Source: Flavobacterium sp. MK4S-17 (GTDB taxonomy: Bacteria; Bacteroidota; Bacteroidia; Flavobacteriales; Flavobacteriaceae). From it: a DNA stretch of 64,000 nucleotides. Below the pieces are notes generated by a model that saw nothing but the letters and a program-made list of their open reading frames with translations, was not told the DNA's origin and searched no databases. The DNA is taken from positions 1 to 64,000 of the forward strand of contig NZ_WWEP01000002.1 of the NCBI RefSeq assembly GCF_009848495.1, given 5' to 3'. The position numbers and the translations under genes were made by a program. Of the stretch, positions 54,149 through 64,000 are shown in pieces. Numbering within the stretch: the first letter of the stretch is position 1; each line of letters opens with the position of its first letter.

Positions 54149-54178
54149 GTATTTTAATGATTAAGCGATTTACTTGCA

Positions 54179-55804
54179 CTACTGGTTTTTTTCAGTAAAT
54201 ATTATATATTCATTAAGCCCTAAATTTACATTGCCCTGTAATACTACAGAATTTTCAGGAATTTCAATTTTATGCTGTTTGCCAAAATTAATAATTACAG
54301 TTACTTTTTCATTTTTATAATTACGCACATAACTTATTCTTTCATCCAAATAATTTAATTCTTCATATTCGCCATATTGTAAAGCTTTGGTTTTGTTGCG
54401 TAATGCTATTAGTTTTTTATAGGAGTTAAATATTGAATTCTTTTCTTTTTCAAGCTTTTGCACATTATTGGTTTTATAAGAAGGGCTTATTTTTATCCAG
54501 CTTTTCCTATTTGAAAAACCGGCAAACGTAGCATCGCTCCACTGCATCGGGCTTCGGGACTTGTCTCTGTTGTGTTTGTTGGCTTCTGTTAAGGATTCCT
54601 GCACAGTATTTCCTTTATTAATCGCAAGCCTGTAATGTGTTTTGCCTTGTATGTCAATTATCTCATTATAACTGTTGGCAGTTATATTCTGCATTCCTAT
54701 TTCTTCTCCATAATAAATAAATGGTATGCCCTTAGCTGTAAGTATAATTGTGGCAAGGGCTTCCGCTTTTTTAGCATCGCCACCGGCAAGCCTATCAATC
54801 ATCCGCGGCATATCATGGCTGCCAAAAAACAGGGTAGGGTAGTTGCCCATATGCTCTTCCATGCTTTTTAGCTCCTTATAAATCCCCTCTGCTGAAAAAG
54901 CAGGAATACTGCCAAAATTAAAATTAAATACAACATCCAGTAATTCGTTTGACTGGTATTGTTTTAGCACCTCTATTTTATCACTGCCTATTTCGCCAAC
55001 AATAAACTTCTCCGGATATTCATTTACTGTGGCTTTAATCATACGCATCGCATCTTTAACCCCCGGTTGGTCAATATCATGCAAATGTTGCTGGCTGCCA
55101 TTTTTTAAAGGATTATCATCAGTAATACCATTGGTGGTTAAAAAGTTAATTACATCTAGCCTAAAACCATCAATGCCTTTGTCAAGCCAAAATTTTAAAA
55201 TATTTTTTACTTCCTGCTTAACTTTAGGGTTCTGCCAGTTGAGGTCAGCCATGCGCACATCAAATTTATGATAATAGTATTGTTGCGTAATGGTATCATA
55301 TTCCCAAGCCGGGCCTCCAAAAAATGATTCCCAGTTATTAGGCTTATCCCTCCATATATAATAGTCGCGGTAAGGGTTATCCTTAGATTGTTTGGCTTCC
55401 TGAAACCATCTGCTTTCGGTGGAAGTATGGTTTAAAACCATATCCATTATTACCTTTATGTTTCTTTTGTGGGCCTCGTTCAAAAAATATTCAAAATCAG
55501 CCATGCTGCCATATACAGGGTCAACTTTATAATAATCGGCAACATCATACCCGTTATCTACTTTAGGGGAAAAAAGGAATGGCGTAAGCCATATTCCTTT
55601 AACCCCCAGTTTTTGCAAATAATCAAGTTTGCTGGTTATACCTTTAAAATCACCATAGCCGTCTCCGTTACTGTCGGCATAGCTCGGCATGTAAATCTGA
55701 TAAAAAACACTTTCCTTCCACCATATTTTATCGGCATGCTGCGCTTTTAGATAAGTACAGTTTATAAAAAAGAAAATTAACGGTGCAAGCAGTTTGTAAT
55801 TCAT
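54179..55804 (-). CDS. Secreted GH13 alpha-amylase-family glucosidase
   Basis: 541 residues. Signal peptide (to about 22, ending LKAQ). (beta/alpha)8 barrel with catalytic D217 (GFRLDVINF), E271 (IVGEIGS) and D331 in GSHDMPR, where the usual NHD is SHD. MDMVLNHTSTE and SRSPMQW are oligo-1,6-glucosidase or alpha-glucosidase-like. C-terminal beta domain follows. Probably cleaves alpha-glucosides in the periplasm or at the surface. It overlaps the gene for the 571-residue protein by 1 nt, so it is the last gene of the PUL operon. Confidence 0.93.
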   Translation of the reverse strand: MNYKLLAPLIFFFINCTYLKAQHADKIWWKESVFYQIYMPSYADSNGDGYGDFKGITSKLDYLQKLGVKGIWLTPFLFSPKVDNGYDVADYYKVDPVYGSMADFEYFLNEAHKRNIKVIMDMVLNHTSTESRWFQEAKQSKDNPYRDYYIWRDKPNNWESFFGGPAWEYDTITQQYYYHKFDVRMADLNWQNPKVKQEVKNILKFWLDKGIDGFRLDVINFLTTNGITDDNPLKNGSQQHLHDIDQPGVKDAMRMIKATVNEYPEKFIVGEIGSDKIEVLKQYQSNELLDVVFNFNFGSIPAFSAEGIYKELKSMEEHMGNYPTLFFGSHDMPRMIDRLAGGDAKKAEALATIILTAKGIPFIYYGEEIGMQNITANSYNEIIDIQGKTHYRLAINKGNTVQESLTEANKHNRDKSRSPMQWSDATFAGFSNRKSWIKISPSYKTNNVQKLEKEKNSIFNSYKKLIALRNKTKALQYGEYEELNYLDERISYVRNYKNEKVTVIINFGKQHKIEIPENSVVLQGNVNLGLNEYIIFTEKNQ

Positions 55805-57519
55805 TATTTGTGCATGGCATTGTAATCTGTAACAATATTATCTATCATCATTTTAGAGCCTGAATAAGTTACTTTACCACCGGCAGGGACTAAAACCAAA
55901 ACTGCCGAACTTTTTGCGCCTAAAGTAATTTTGGCAGATGATGTAATATTTTTAGCAAGGAACCTGCCTGATACGGTGTCATATATATCATGCTTTTTTC
56001 CGGGCTTTGTTTTTACAGTTACTTTTTTTGCTTCGTTATACGGATTGTAATATAAATAAGTAGGGTATGCCTCATCCCTGAAAAAGTCGGTAGCCAAAAG
56101 GTCAAGCTGTAATATGCCTTCCACATCTGTTTTTTTAATAATGCTGCCAAATATACCCACATGACCGCTGCCATATACACTTAACTGCGATTCGGGCGGA
56201 TTTTTGCCCGGAACCCATAACGGGCCATCGCCTTGTGCCACAGGTGCTTTTACATCTTTGTAATCAGCAAGGTTGGAGCTTTTTATAATCCCCTCATAGG
56301 CAATTACATTTTTGCCGGCCTTTGCCTTGCTCGGTATCGTTTCATGTTCGTCTGGCATGTATTGCGGATAAAAGAATTTTGACGCATTGGCCGCATTCAG
56401 CATCCATTTGCCTATGGCATCGGCATAACGCTGATTGTACCGCACCATTGGTACAAGCGGCCATGCAGCATCATAAGTATTCATAAGGAAACCATAACCG
56501 CCATGGTCAACAGTGCTGCCTACAATTCCTGAAATATCATAACCATTCCAGTTACCTGTAAGCACGCCCCAGCCTTCCCTGCAAATAGCAGTGCCGTTAA
56601 AGCTCCAGTCAAGCATTTTGTCAACATCATAATTTTTTCCCTGCTCTGCATTTATCCTGGCAGCAAGGTATGCCCCAAATGGCATTAATAATTCATACGT
56701 AGGGTTTTGTGGCTGCGCTTCCAGTGCATTTAGTGCAGATAAAGCACCTTTTAAATATTTTTCATCACCAAATTTTTTATAGGCAGAATATAACACCCAT
56801 GCATGTCCCGCTGCTGCATCCGGCTGTATGCAGATGTTATTTGTCATGGGTTTCATTTTTCCGTAATCAAAATAGGAGTAGTTATAATTACCATTTAAAA
56901 TACGGTCAGCCTCATAAAATTTATCGGCTATTGTTTTTGCTATTTCCTCTAATCCCGGCTCATTTTCGTAGTTATCATATATGGCATAAAACAATACATT
57001 AGGATATACATCATACCACCAGTCACGACCATAACCGCCGCCCAATAAAGCTACTTCGGGACAGGTGTTATTCATCATTATATTCCAGCCGGTTTCGCGG
57101 TTAAAATAATTTTTAAGCATGGCTACATAATTGTATTTTCCTTTAGTTTTGTCAATACCTACTAATGTAGCTCCCAGGGTAGCACCCATTGTAGCCAGTG
57201 CTTCATGAAACATGCCGTTATTATTATCCGGCCCCTGGCGCACATCGCCTACTGCAGTGTATAGCCCCACAACGTCCTGCGGATAATTTTTTTGTGATTT
57301 GTCTATCCACACCATTGGCCAAAACGGGCCTTTAGCGTTAAAATCATATACTGTAGCATCAAAGTCCTTTGCCAGCTTGTTGTAATCAATAATTTTAAAT
57401 GGTTTTGGCATATCTGCCATTTCATTTACCCTTGGTATGGGTTTTTGCCCAACCTGCGCAAATGCGGCAATACCTGTAATTATAAAACTGAATAGGCTAA
57501 AACGGGATAGTATTTTCAT
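55804..57519 (-). CDS. Secreted alpha-helical protein of unknown function, PUL-associated
   Basis: 571 residues, signal peptide (to about 22, AAFAQ). Large N-terminal helical region (about 50-430) with TWNIMMNNTCPEVALLGGGYGRDWWYDV, NNICIQPDAAAGHAWVLYSAYK and GVLTGNWNGYDISGIVGSTVDHGG patterns, likely an (alpha/alpha) toroid, followed by a beta-rich C-terminal part (about 450-550). No family recognised confidently. Sits between an MFS gene and a GH13 gene in the PUL, so a glycan-active or glycan-binding role is likely. Confidence 0.75.
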   Translation of the reverse strand: MKILSRFSLFSFIITGIAAFAQVGQKPIPRVNEMADMPKPFKIIDYNKLAKDFDATVYDFNAKGPFWPMVWIDKSQKNYPQDVVGLYTAVGDVRQGPDNNNGMFHEALATMGATLGATLVGIDKTKGKYNYVAMLKNYFNRETGWNIMMNNTCPEVALLGGGYGRDWWYDVYPNVLFYAIYDNYENEPGLEEIAKTIADKFYEADRILNGNYNYSYFDYGKMKPMTNNICIQPDAAAGHAWVLYSAYKKFGDEKYLKGALSALNALEAQPQNPTYELLMPFGAYLAARINAEQGKNYDVDKMLDWSFNGTAICREGWGVLTGNWNGYDISGIVGSTVDHGGYGFLMNTYDAAWPLVPMVRYNQRYADAIGKWMLNAANASKFFYPQYMPDEHETIPSKAKAGKNVIAYEGIIKSSNLADYKDVKAPVAQGDGPLWVPGKNPPESQLSVYGSGHVGIFGSIIKKTDVEGILQLDLLATDFFRDEAYPTYLYYNPYNEAKKVTVKTKPGKKHDIYDTVSGRFLAKNITSSAKITLGAKSSAVLVLVPAGGKVTYSGSKMMIDNIVTDYNAMHK

Positions 57520-57528
57520 TTTTAATAT

Positions 57529-58821
57529 TTAAACTAAGTTAGTAGCTGTTTCTTCAAGTACTTTCGGGTCTTCAGTATCTTCTTTTTCAGGAAGTATTTT
57601 ATTACCCTGCGCTATGATATTTTTACTTACAAAAATGGAAAGCAACTGCAATATAGCTATTATAGCTATGGCATACCTTAGGGCAAAATCTTCAGACACG
57701 GTATAATACAATGCCAAAAAAGTACCTGCACCTAAAAGCCTTCCTGCATAAAGCCCTGCTTCATGGTTAAGTATGTAAGCAAACTCACCTCTTTTCTCTA
57801 TGCGGGAAACAATATCAATAACTCTTAACTGTATAGGGAAATAGGCCAGGTCCATTAAAGGCTTGGCTATCAGTAAAAGCAGTAAAAATATTACCACGCC
57901 TGTCTGGTTAAACATGAATCCGTTTACACAGGCTCCTACGGCAAATAATATTAAACCTACCGAAAATGTTTTAACCCTGTCCGAAGGTTTGGAAAACCTG
58001 CCTATAAAATATATGATGATAGCGGCAAGCACTGCACCAATAGACTGGGCATTTCCCAAAGCGCCTTCTTCGCCCAGTATTTTAAAGATAAGCATGGCTG
58101 GTGCTGTTACTAAAAATCCCTGGGCAAGCCCTTTAAGCATAGCGAGTGATAACAATTTATACCACAGCGGGTGAAACTTAAAAAAAATGTATTTTTTTTG
58201 TACAGGATTTACAAATTTACCCCGGAAACAAACAGCTGATGCTGCCATAGTTATAATAAAAACTATGATTGTAATTACTACATAGGCATCGTGTTTTTCA
58301 GCAGGCCCCGGTTTCGACTGAATAAACCAGCCGATTGCTGCGGGTATGATAATAGCAATTATAGTATAAAAAAATGTTTCAAGCCCGTAATAGTAGTTCC
58401 TGTTGTCATCATTAGTGGTGAATATCGCTAAATAGTCGCGGTTTGACCAATACAAGCCAAAAGATAACCCCATAGTGATACCTGCTACACCTATGCCTGC
58501 AAGGTCAAGCGTTTTAAGCGACATCATTATTATCATGGAAACGCCGCTTAACATCATCCCGACCGAATATAAAGTTTTTATATTGATATGTTTTAAGAGA
58601 AAGCCATTGATGAGAAAAGTAACAGGAATACCTGTATATATGGCTAACTGGTATATAACAACTTTAGAGGTGTCATTAGAATTCCTCATAATATATGCCG
58701 CCACAAAAATATCTATAACAGGCAGCACCAGTGCATAAACCAGGTTGGTTAACACCAGGATGCGGAAATTGTGCGACTGGCTTTTAAAATGGTCTACCTC
58801 CCTTACAAGTTTTTTAAGCAT
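57529..58821 (-). CDS. MFS transporter
   Basis: 430 residues with about 12 membrane segments and a long inner loop. The MFS motif-like region is weak (SKPSDRVKTFSVGLI, KRGEFAYILNHEAGLY). Inner-membrane importer for the oligosaccharide or monosaccharide released by the PUL enzymes. It overlaps the GH130 gene by 8 nt upstream and is 9 nt from the 571-residue protein gene downstream. Substrate inferred only from the operon. Confidence 0.85.
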   Translation of the reverse strand: MLKKLVREVDHFKSQSHNFRILVLTNLVYALVLPVIDIFVAAYIMRNSNDTSKVVIYQLAIYTGIPVTFLINGFLLKHINIKTLYSVGMMLSGVSMIIMMSLKTLDLAGIGVAGITMGLSFGLYWSNRDYLAIFTTNDDNRNYYYGLETFFYTIIAIIIPAAIGWFIQSKPGPAEKHDAYVVITIIVFIITMAASAVCFRGKFVNPVQKKYIFFKFHPLWYKLLSLAMLKGLAQGFLVTAPAMLIFKILGEEGALGNAQSIGAVLAAIIIYFIGRFSKPSDRVKTFSVGLILFAVGACVNGFMFNQTGVVIFLLLLLIAKPLMDLAYFPIQLRVIDIVSRIEKRGEFAYILNHEAGLYAGRLLGAGTFLALYYTVSEDFALRYAIAIIAILQLLSIFVSKNIIAQGNKILPEKEDTEDPKVLEETATNLV

Positions 58822-59878
58822 TATTATATTTTAAGAGTGAAAGTATTTCTTTTACAGAGAATTTGGCCCCACACACAAATTCATCGGCAGCACCATAGTA
58901 TAATGTTATGGTATCTCCTTCAGGCTCAACTATGTGGCCGTTGGTAAATACTACTTTACCAAAAAAGCCATTTAGTTCATAATCGGCTAAAGGCACCATT
59001 ATTGGTTCATCTGTACGGGCAATAACTTTTGACGGGTCATTACTGTCCAGCAGCACCGCCCCAAGACAGTAATAGTGGTTTTCGTTAGCACCATGGTATA
59101 TTTCCAGCCAGCCTTTATCGGTTTTTATTGGGGCTGCACCTGCACCAACACGCTTGCTGTCCCACATGCCCTTGCGTGTAGTTACTATACATTTATGATT
59201 GCCCCAGTTTATACCATCTGGCGAGGAGGCAATCCAGATATAATTACCGCCTATGTCAACGCTGCTGGGCCTGTGCAGGGCATAATAAAGCCCATTAATT
59301 TTTTCTTCAAAAATGGCACAGTCTTTATTATGTGCCGGGAATATAAGCCCGTGTTTTTCAAAGTTTTTCCAGTCCGCTGTAGTGCGAAGCCCAACTGCAA
59401 CCCCCATAGGGGATACCGATGTAAATGTTAAGTAATATTTACCTTCAATTAACGCCACCCTGCAGTCTTCAATACCAAATGTTTCATGCCCGCCTTCGCC
59501 TACAAGCGATTTGTAGCCTTCAGGCACATAAAAATTAATACCATCATCGCTGCATAAAAGCCTTAAATGCGACAATGTAGTAAGGTAATCACTGCCTTTA
59601 TAATTTATAACCCTTGCGTCATCAGCTATAAGTTCAGGATCACTTTTGTCAATTTCTATAATATTGATGTTTCCCTGTTCAGTCAGTACCGGAAATGAAA
59701 TACTTTCAGCCTTCTGTTCCGGCCTTTCCGCTACACGCACAATGAGCCAGGTTTTATTTTCAAAACGGAATACACCCGGGTTAAGCAAGCAGGTTATTGT
59801 GAGCCCATCCCTGCTGGGAGCTAAATCTTTAGGAGAAAGTAAAGGGTTTTCAGCAAAACGCTTTGCTATATCTTTCAT
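58814..59878 (-). CDS. GH130-type glycoside phosphorylase-like protein
   Basis: 354 residues, five-bladed beta-propeller fold. Hallmark segments: NPLLSPKDLAPSRD, the catalytic Asp region GIEDCRVALIEGKYYLTFTSVSP, HNKDCAIFEEKINGLYYALHRPSS, WDSKRVGAGAAPIKTDKGWLEIYHG and VLLDSNDPSKVIARTDEPIM. No signal peptide, so cytoplasmic. GH130 enzymes mainly phosphorolyse beta-mannosides, pointing to intracellular beta-linked mannoside use, whereas the GH13 neighbour is an alpha-enzyme. Substrate open. Confidence 0.9.
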   Translation of the reverse strand: MKDIAKRFAENPLLSPKDLAPSRDGLTITCLLNPGVFRFENKTWLIVRVAERPEQKAESISFPVLTEQGNINIIEIDKSDPELIADDARVINYKGSDYLTTLSHLRLLCSDDGINFYVPEGYKSLVGEGGHETFGIEDCRVALIEGKYYLTFTSVSPMGVAVGLRTTADWKNFEKHGLIFPAHNKDCAIFEEKINGLYYALHRPSSVDIGGNYIWIASSPDGINWGNHKCIVTTRKGMWDSKRVGAGAAPIKTDKGWLEIYHGANENHYYCLGAVLLDSNDPSKVIARTDEPIMVPLADYELNGFFGKVVFTNGHIVEPEGDTITLYYGAADEFVCGAKFSVKEILSLLKYNNA

Positions 59879-59896
59879 GTTATATTGTAATATTAT

Positions 59897-59937
59897 GGGT
59901 TGGCCCAGCCCTGCCAGTGCAGGAACTGAGTCAACCC
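59897..59937 (-). other. Intercistronic hairpin structure between susD and GH130 genes
   Basis: Outer GGGTTG (59897-59902)/CAACCC (59932-59937) encloses a perfect inner hairpin CCTGC (59910-59914)/GCAGG (59919-59923). An alternative TGGG-TTGG-CCCA hairpin (59896-59907) would exclude the outer stem. It lies in the 74-nt gap and has no T-tract, so it may stabilise or process the mRNA between SusD and the downstream genes. Confidence 0.45.
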
Positions 59938-59952
59938 AAACTAATCTAAATT

Positions 59953-61425
59953 TTAATAGTCATTTTGTGTTAAAGCACCTCCGGATGCATCAATTTCTGA
60001 TTGTGGGATAGGATACAGCATGTGCTTCGGCTGGAAGTTTTTACCATGTGCCTGTAGTACCTGTTGTGCAATACCCCATCTTTTAAGGTCGAGGAAACGC
60101 TGGTTTTCAAAGCCAAGCTCAACCCTTCTTTCATGAATTAACCACCCTTTTACAACAGCGGGGTCATTAGATGCCGGCCTGTCAGGCAATGTACCAGCCG
60201 GTACAGGATTGCCATTGGCATCAACACCGTTTCTTGCCCTTTGCCTTATTTCGTTTATAATGGCTATGGCACCAGCCTGGTCGCCGGTTTCGTTTAGTGC
60301 TTCAGCCTTCCATAATAAAGCATCGGCATAGCGGATGTATATTTTATTATTAGGGCCATCATCATTTCCTTCATTAGTGCCATTCAGGCTGCCAAGCAGT
60401 TTATTAACATTTTTATTGGATACATCTACAGTATAGAGCTTTCTGGGATCATTAGGCTCGAAGGCATTAAGGAAATCAGTAGTCGGCGCAAAAAATCCCC
60501 ATCCTAAAAGTGCATTAAGCCCATTTCCTCTCCTTGGTGTAGCATTAGTTTGGTGGTCAAATGCAAAAATCACTTCATTATCGGTAAATTCTGTACTGAA
60601 ACTATCAAAATAGTTGCTGTTTAAGCCAAAACCAAGCGGAGCAAGCTGGTCAACAAGACCCGGTACTGCATTCCAGTTTTCCGTATATAGCTCTGATTTT
60701 GCCAGTAAAGCTATTGCTGCACCTTTAGAAGCCCTCCATTTTTCAGTGTCAGATGAATATTTGGTATCCGGCAATAAATCTTTTGATAGTGTAAGATCAT
60801 TTTTAATTTGTTCCCACACAAGATTTTTGTCAACCCTTACAACCACTTCAAAAGCTTCCTGGTATGATTTTACAGGCCTAAGTATTAACGGTACATCGCC
60901 AAAATTGGTAACTAAGGAGAAGTAGTAGTATGACCTTAAAAAATAAGCCTCACCAAGCAGTTGTTCCTTTCTTTCGGTAGTAATGCCGGTAATAGTTTCA
61001 ATTTCAGGATTGGTAAGTTGCTCCAGTGCAATGTTTATCCTTTTTATACCTTCGTAGTTATAAGTCCATAAGCCATTAGGCCCGGGGTTTTCTGATGTAA
61101 AATTAAAATTGTTGATATCATCAATCCATGGCTGGTCTCCATCCATCACCCATTTTTTTTCCATATCATCAGAAGCTATATCCTGAAGTATATAGTCGTT
61201 TTGTATAACGAGGCCGGCTCCCCAGTTCCAATCCCCTAATATATTCAGCCTGTTGGAAAGCAGGTCATATGACGACCTAACCGAAGTTTCTAATGTGGTA
61301 ATAGTTGGTGTGGTATCGGCCTGGTCTTTAGTTATTAAGCCAATTGGTTCCTGAGTTAGCTCATCTTCACAGCCTGCAAAAATAAAAGCTCCAAGTACTA
61401 TTCCTATTTTTAAATAATTTTTCAT
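59953..61425 (-). CDS. SusD-like outer-membrane glycan-binding lipoprotein
   Basis: 490 residues from the ATG at 61425; a TTG at 61431 is rejected. Signal peptide with lipobox FIFAGC (Cys about 18). RagB/SusD pattern with TPR-like helices, ALLAKSELYT, RYADALLWKAEALNETGDQAGAIAIINEIRQRAR and the end ELGFENQRFLDLKRWG, QNDY. Binds the incoming glycan at the cell surface next to SusC. 14 nt after the SusC stop. Confidence 0.95.
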   Translation of the reverse strand: MKNYLKIGIVLGAFIFAGCEDELTQEPIGLITKDQADTTPTITTLETSVRSSYDLLSNRLNILGDWNWGAGLVIQNDYILQDIASDDMEKKWVMDGDQPWIDDINNFNFTSENPGPNGLWTYNYEGIKRINIALEQLTNPEIETITGITTERKEQLLGEAYFLRSYYYFSLVTNFGDVPLILRPVKSYQEAFEVVVRVDKNLVWEQIKNDLTLSKDLLPDTKYSSDTEKWRASKGAAIALLAKSELYTENWNAVPGLVDQLAPLGFGLNSNYFDSFSTEFTDNEVIFAFDHQTNATPRRGNGLNALLGWGFFAPTTDFLNAFEPNDPRKLYTVDVSNKNVNKLLGSLNGTNEGNDDGPNNKIYIRYADALLWKAEALNETGDQAGAIAIINEIRQRARNGVDANGNPVPAGTLPDRPASNDPAVVKGWLIHERRVELGFENQRFLDLKRWGIAQQVLQAHGKNFQPKHMLYPIPQSEIDASGGALTQNDY

Positions 61426-61439
61426 AAACAATTAATTTT

Positions 61440-64000
61440 TTAAAGTTTTATTCTTGCCCCGAAAATCACGGCTGCCGACTGTGGGTAAGTACCCATATCA
61501 ATTAAAGAGGTAGATTCCGGGTCAAGGCCTGTATAATCTGTAAAGGTTAAAAGGTTTTGCCCTGATATATATATCCTTAAATTGTCTATGCCTTTAAAAG
61601 CATCGTTAAATGTGTATCCTATTTCAACATTTTTAAGCCTTAAGTAGGAGGCATCTTCCACAAACTTGCTAGAAACCCTTTTTCCTCCATTATCATTAAA
61701 TGTAAGGCGCGGTGTAGTATTGCTTGATCCTTCGCCATCCCAACTGTTTAAAACCGCTGTAGTTGAATTAAACGGACGTGTATCATAATCAAGTATTTGT
61801 TTCAGGTCGTTATACCTGTCCACATTTCCAACACCCTGCCATAAAAATGAAATATCAAAGTTTTTGTATGAAGCATTAAATGAAAGACCATAGGTTATTT
61901 CTGGTATTGGGTTTCCTATAAAAGTCCTGTCATCATCATTTATCTGCCCGTCGTTATTAAGGTCTTTAAACTTCATATCGCCCGGCTGTGCGCCGTTTGC
62001 ATTTGTATAAAGATGTGAGCTTACTTCTGAGGCATTTTGGTATATGCCATCAAATACCAGTCCGTAATAAGAACTGATAGGTTGCCCGGTTACTGTTCTT
62101 GTATGGGTGAAAGTATCATCAATATTTTTTACGTAAGTATAAAGCTTGGTCACTTCATTATCAAGCGTAGCTATATTGGCGTTTACACCATATTTGAACT
62201 CATTATCATTATTCTGATAATTTAAGCCAAATTCAAAACCTTTATTTACCACTTCACCTGCATTTACATAAGTCCTTTCAATAGCGCCTACTGATGCTAC
62301 AGGTAACTTAACACTTAGCAGTATATCTTCTGTCTTTTTATGGAAGTAATCGGCTGTAAATGAAAGTTTATTATCAAAAAAACCAAAGTCAAGCCCTATG
62401 TTGGTTTGTGTAGTGGTTTCCCATTTAAGGTCAGGATTACCATAACGTACAATATTTACAACACCTCCTGTTGTAGATACAAGGGTTTCATAAGCATTGT
62501 TTGGAATTTCCTGGTTACCGGCCTGACCCCAGCTTGCCCTTAACTTTAAATATGGCAGCCAGCTAACATTTTGCATAAAATCTTCGTGCGATATTATCCA
62601 GTTACCGGCAAAAGATGGAAAGTATGCCCATTTATTATTAGGGCCGAACCTTGAGGAACCGTCTGCCCTTAATGTTGCTGTGGCATAGTATTTATTATCA
62701 TAACCATAGGTTGCCGAACCAAAGAAAGACATAAGGCTCCAGCTGCTGGCAGAACCGGAACTGTAAGGGTAGGGGGTATTGCTGCTGCCAAGCCCACCAA
62801 AATCAAGATACCTGAAAGGCTCTGTAGTATTATCATAATTAGACCTTGCACCGCCTATTGCAGATTGTTTATTCCTTATAAACTCTGTACCCAGCAATGC
62901 ATTAAGGCTATGTACTTCATCAAATGTTTTTACATAATTTAAGGTATTAGACCATGTAAAGGTAACATCCTGGCCCCTGTTCTCATTCAGGCTGTTAGGC
63001 CTGTTATTCCTGCCCAGTGTATAATAAATATTACCTGCATCAGAAATATTTGGGTCTCCATAATTCTCGGCAAAATTTTTATTGTGTGAAAAAGTAAGGT
63101 CAACACCAAGATTACTCCTGAATTTTAAAGACTTATCTGATAGGAAAGCATATTCTGCATACACGTTGCCAAAAGTCTGGAACCTGTTCCTTTTATCGTC
63201 AGTAAAATGTACAATAGCAAGCGGGTTTGATGTATATTCGTAAATCTTGCTCCAGCCATCGGCAGGCCCCGTATAAAATGGCAAATCAGTATAAGGGTCG
63301 TTAGCACTGTAGGTTGGGTCGCTTCTGTCTTTGTAAACAGGGATTACCGGAGGGCGTATCATAGCATGCCTTATTACACCTGGGGCATCTCCGCTGGAAG
63401 AAAGCTTATCCTGCGACTGGAATGTTAACTGCAGGTTGGTACCCACTGTAAACCTTTCGCTTAATTTAGCATTAAGGTTTGTCCTGAAGTTAACACGCTT
63501 GTACATATCATTGTTTTCAGTTACTATACCGTTGATACCGTAATAACCACCCGAAACCAAGTATTGTACCTTATCGGTAGCACCGCTTGCAGAAACCTGT
63601 ACATTATTTGATAAACCTGTGGTAAATAATTCATCAAGCCAGTCGGTATCAGCAAGGTCGGTTCTTGTCCTCTTGTCAAAAGCATAAGGGCTCTCTGCAT
63701 TGGGGTCATTGCCTATAGTATTATGCCAAGCCCTGTCCTTCACAGTTAAATACTGATCTGCATTAAGCATATCCGGTAAATTTGTGGCATAATGTATTCC
63801 TGTAAATACATCTACATTAAGGCTTGTTTTTCCTTCGGCACCCTGCCTTGTGGTTATAATTACAACACCGCCGGCTGCCCTTGAACCGTAAATGGAAGCA
63901 GCTGCCGCGTCCTTTAAAACAGACATTGACTGTATGTCATTTTGGTTAAGGAAAGTAATATCCCTGGTAGGTACACCATCTACAACATAAAGTACATCAT
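61440..64000 (-). CDS. SusC-like TonB-dependent receptor (partial, N-terminus outside window)
   Basis: 853 codons to the right edge, open upstream. The plug domain ends visible as [19 protein letters not shown], the conserved [28 protein letters not shown] region, then the 22-strand barrel with NWKLP-type repeats and the C-terminal [11 protein letters not shown], with aromatic end signal. Paired with SusD 14 nt downstream. Imports oligosaccharides across the outer membrane using TonB energy. The carboxypeptidase-like and signal regions lie outside the window. Confidence 0.97.
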   Translation of the reverse strand, partial: DVLYVVDGVPTRDITFLNQNDIQSMSVLKDAAAASIYGSRAAGGVVIITTRQGAEGKTSLNVDVFTGIHYATNLPDMLNADQYLTVKDRAWHNTIGNDPNAESPYAFDKRTRTDLADTDWLDELFTTGLSNNVQVSASGATDKVQYLVSGGYYGINGIVTENNDMYKRVNFRTNLNAKLSERFTVGTNLQLTFQSQDKLSSSGDAPGVIRHAMIRPPVIPVYKDRSDPTYSANDPYTDLPFYTGPADGWSKIYEYTSNPLAIVHFTDDKRNRFQTFGNVYAEYAFLSDKSLKFRSNLGVDLTFSHNKNFAENYGDPNISDAGNIYYTLGRNNRPNSLNENRGQDVTFTWSNTLNYVKTFDEVHSLNALLGTEFIRNKQSAIGGARSNYDNTTEPFRYLDFGGLGSSNTPYPYSSGSASSWSLMSFFGSATYGYDNKYYATATLRADGSSRFGPNNKWAYFPSFAGNWIISHEDFMQNVSWLPYLKLRASWGQAGNQEIPNNAYETLVSTTGGVVNIVRYGNPDLKWETTTQTNIGLDFGFFDNKLSFTADYFHKKTEDILLSVKLPVASVGAIERTYVNAGEVVNKGFEFGLNYQNNDNEFKYGVNANIATLDNEVTKLYTYVKNIDDTFTHTRTVTGQPISSYYGLVFDGIYQNASEVSSHLYTNANGAQPGDMKFKDLNNDGQINDDDRTFIGNPIPEITYGLSFNASYKNFDISFLWQGVGNVDRYNDLKQILDYDTRPFNSTTAVLNSWDGEGSSNTTPRLTFNDNGGKRVSSKFVEDASYLRLKNVEIGYTFNDAFKGIDNLRIYISGQNLLTFTDYTGLDPESTSLIDMGTYPQSAAVIFGARIKL

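Noticed and set aside
1..64000. CRISPR arrays, tRNA or rRNA genes, integrases
   Set aside because: No repeated spacer-type unit, no cloverleaf or rRNA-like segment and no integrase or transposase frame was recognised by eye; a dedicated search could still find short RNAs.

Overview
The window is AT-rich chromosomal DNA of a Bacteroidota bacterium, most likely a flavobacterium or close relative. The evidence is a SusC/SusD pair with a carbohydrate cluster, a type IX secretion (T9SS) type-A C-terminal sorting domain, SprB-type repeats, weak or absent Shine-Dalgarno sequences, and TAnnTTTG -7 boxes before several genes. No rRNA, tRNA, CRISPR array, insertion sequence or integrase was recognised.

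Layout. 1-5949 (-): the N-terminal 1983 codons of a giant secreted adhesin with SprB repeats and a beta-helix, running off the left edge. 6297-11000: a stress or housekeeping block (small membrane protein, SDR, small lipoprotein, DUF72, HD hydrolase, zinc alcohol dehydrogenase). 11198-22359 (+): a tight ten-gene sugar cluster (SDR, two epimerase-type genes, one of them fused to a glycosidase-like domain, two dehydrogenases, one GT4 and three tandem CgeB-like glycosyltransferases, a methyltransferase) with no flippase, polymerase or exporter. 22564-27632: an AraC-type regulator, small lipoprotein, UDP-glucuronate decarboxylase, PncC, a second copy of the small membrane protein, a Tat-type oxidoreductase, a YetF protein and a small conserved protein. 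28100-31658: an intact receiver, a receiver that has lost its phospho-acceptor Asp, and a multi-sensor kinase that has Lys in place of the H-box His. 32030-35880 (-): an operon of Mn-catalase, SDR and a large alpha-helical hydrolase-like protein. 36078-40601: small envelope and secreted proteins including an OmpA-domain protein. 40734-43259: a NarL-type regulator with its TPR/HisKA_3 kinase. 43530-52176: a Tyr-rich leader peptide with downstream hairpins, a short T9SS-tail protein, a 2457-residue SpvB/RHS protein and a coupled lipoprotein. 52273-54148: CPBP protease, a frameshifted AraC regulator and a VOC protein. 54179-64000 (-): a polysaccharide utilisation locus (SusC partial, SusD, GH130, MFS, a secreted alpha-helical protein, GH13).

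How it may work together. The central 6.3-36 kb looks like a stress-adaptation region (Mn-catalase, dehydrogenases, SDRs, PncC, YetF, DUF72, tiny lipoproteins and membrane proteins) built around synthesis of a glycoside or glycolipid. Paralogous small genes occur on both sides of the sugar cluster. The most unusual points are the glycosidase-epimerase fusion, the Tyr-run leader before the RHS operon, the adjacent degenerate two-component proteins, and a candidate minus-strand small RNA near 27.7 kb.
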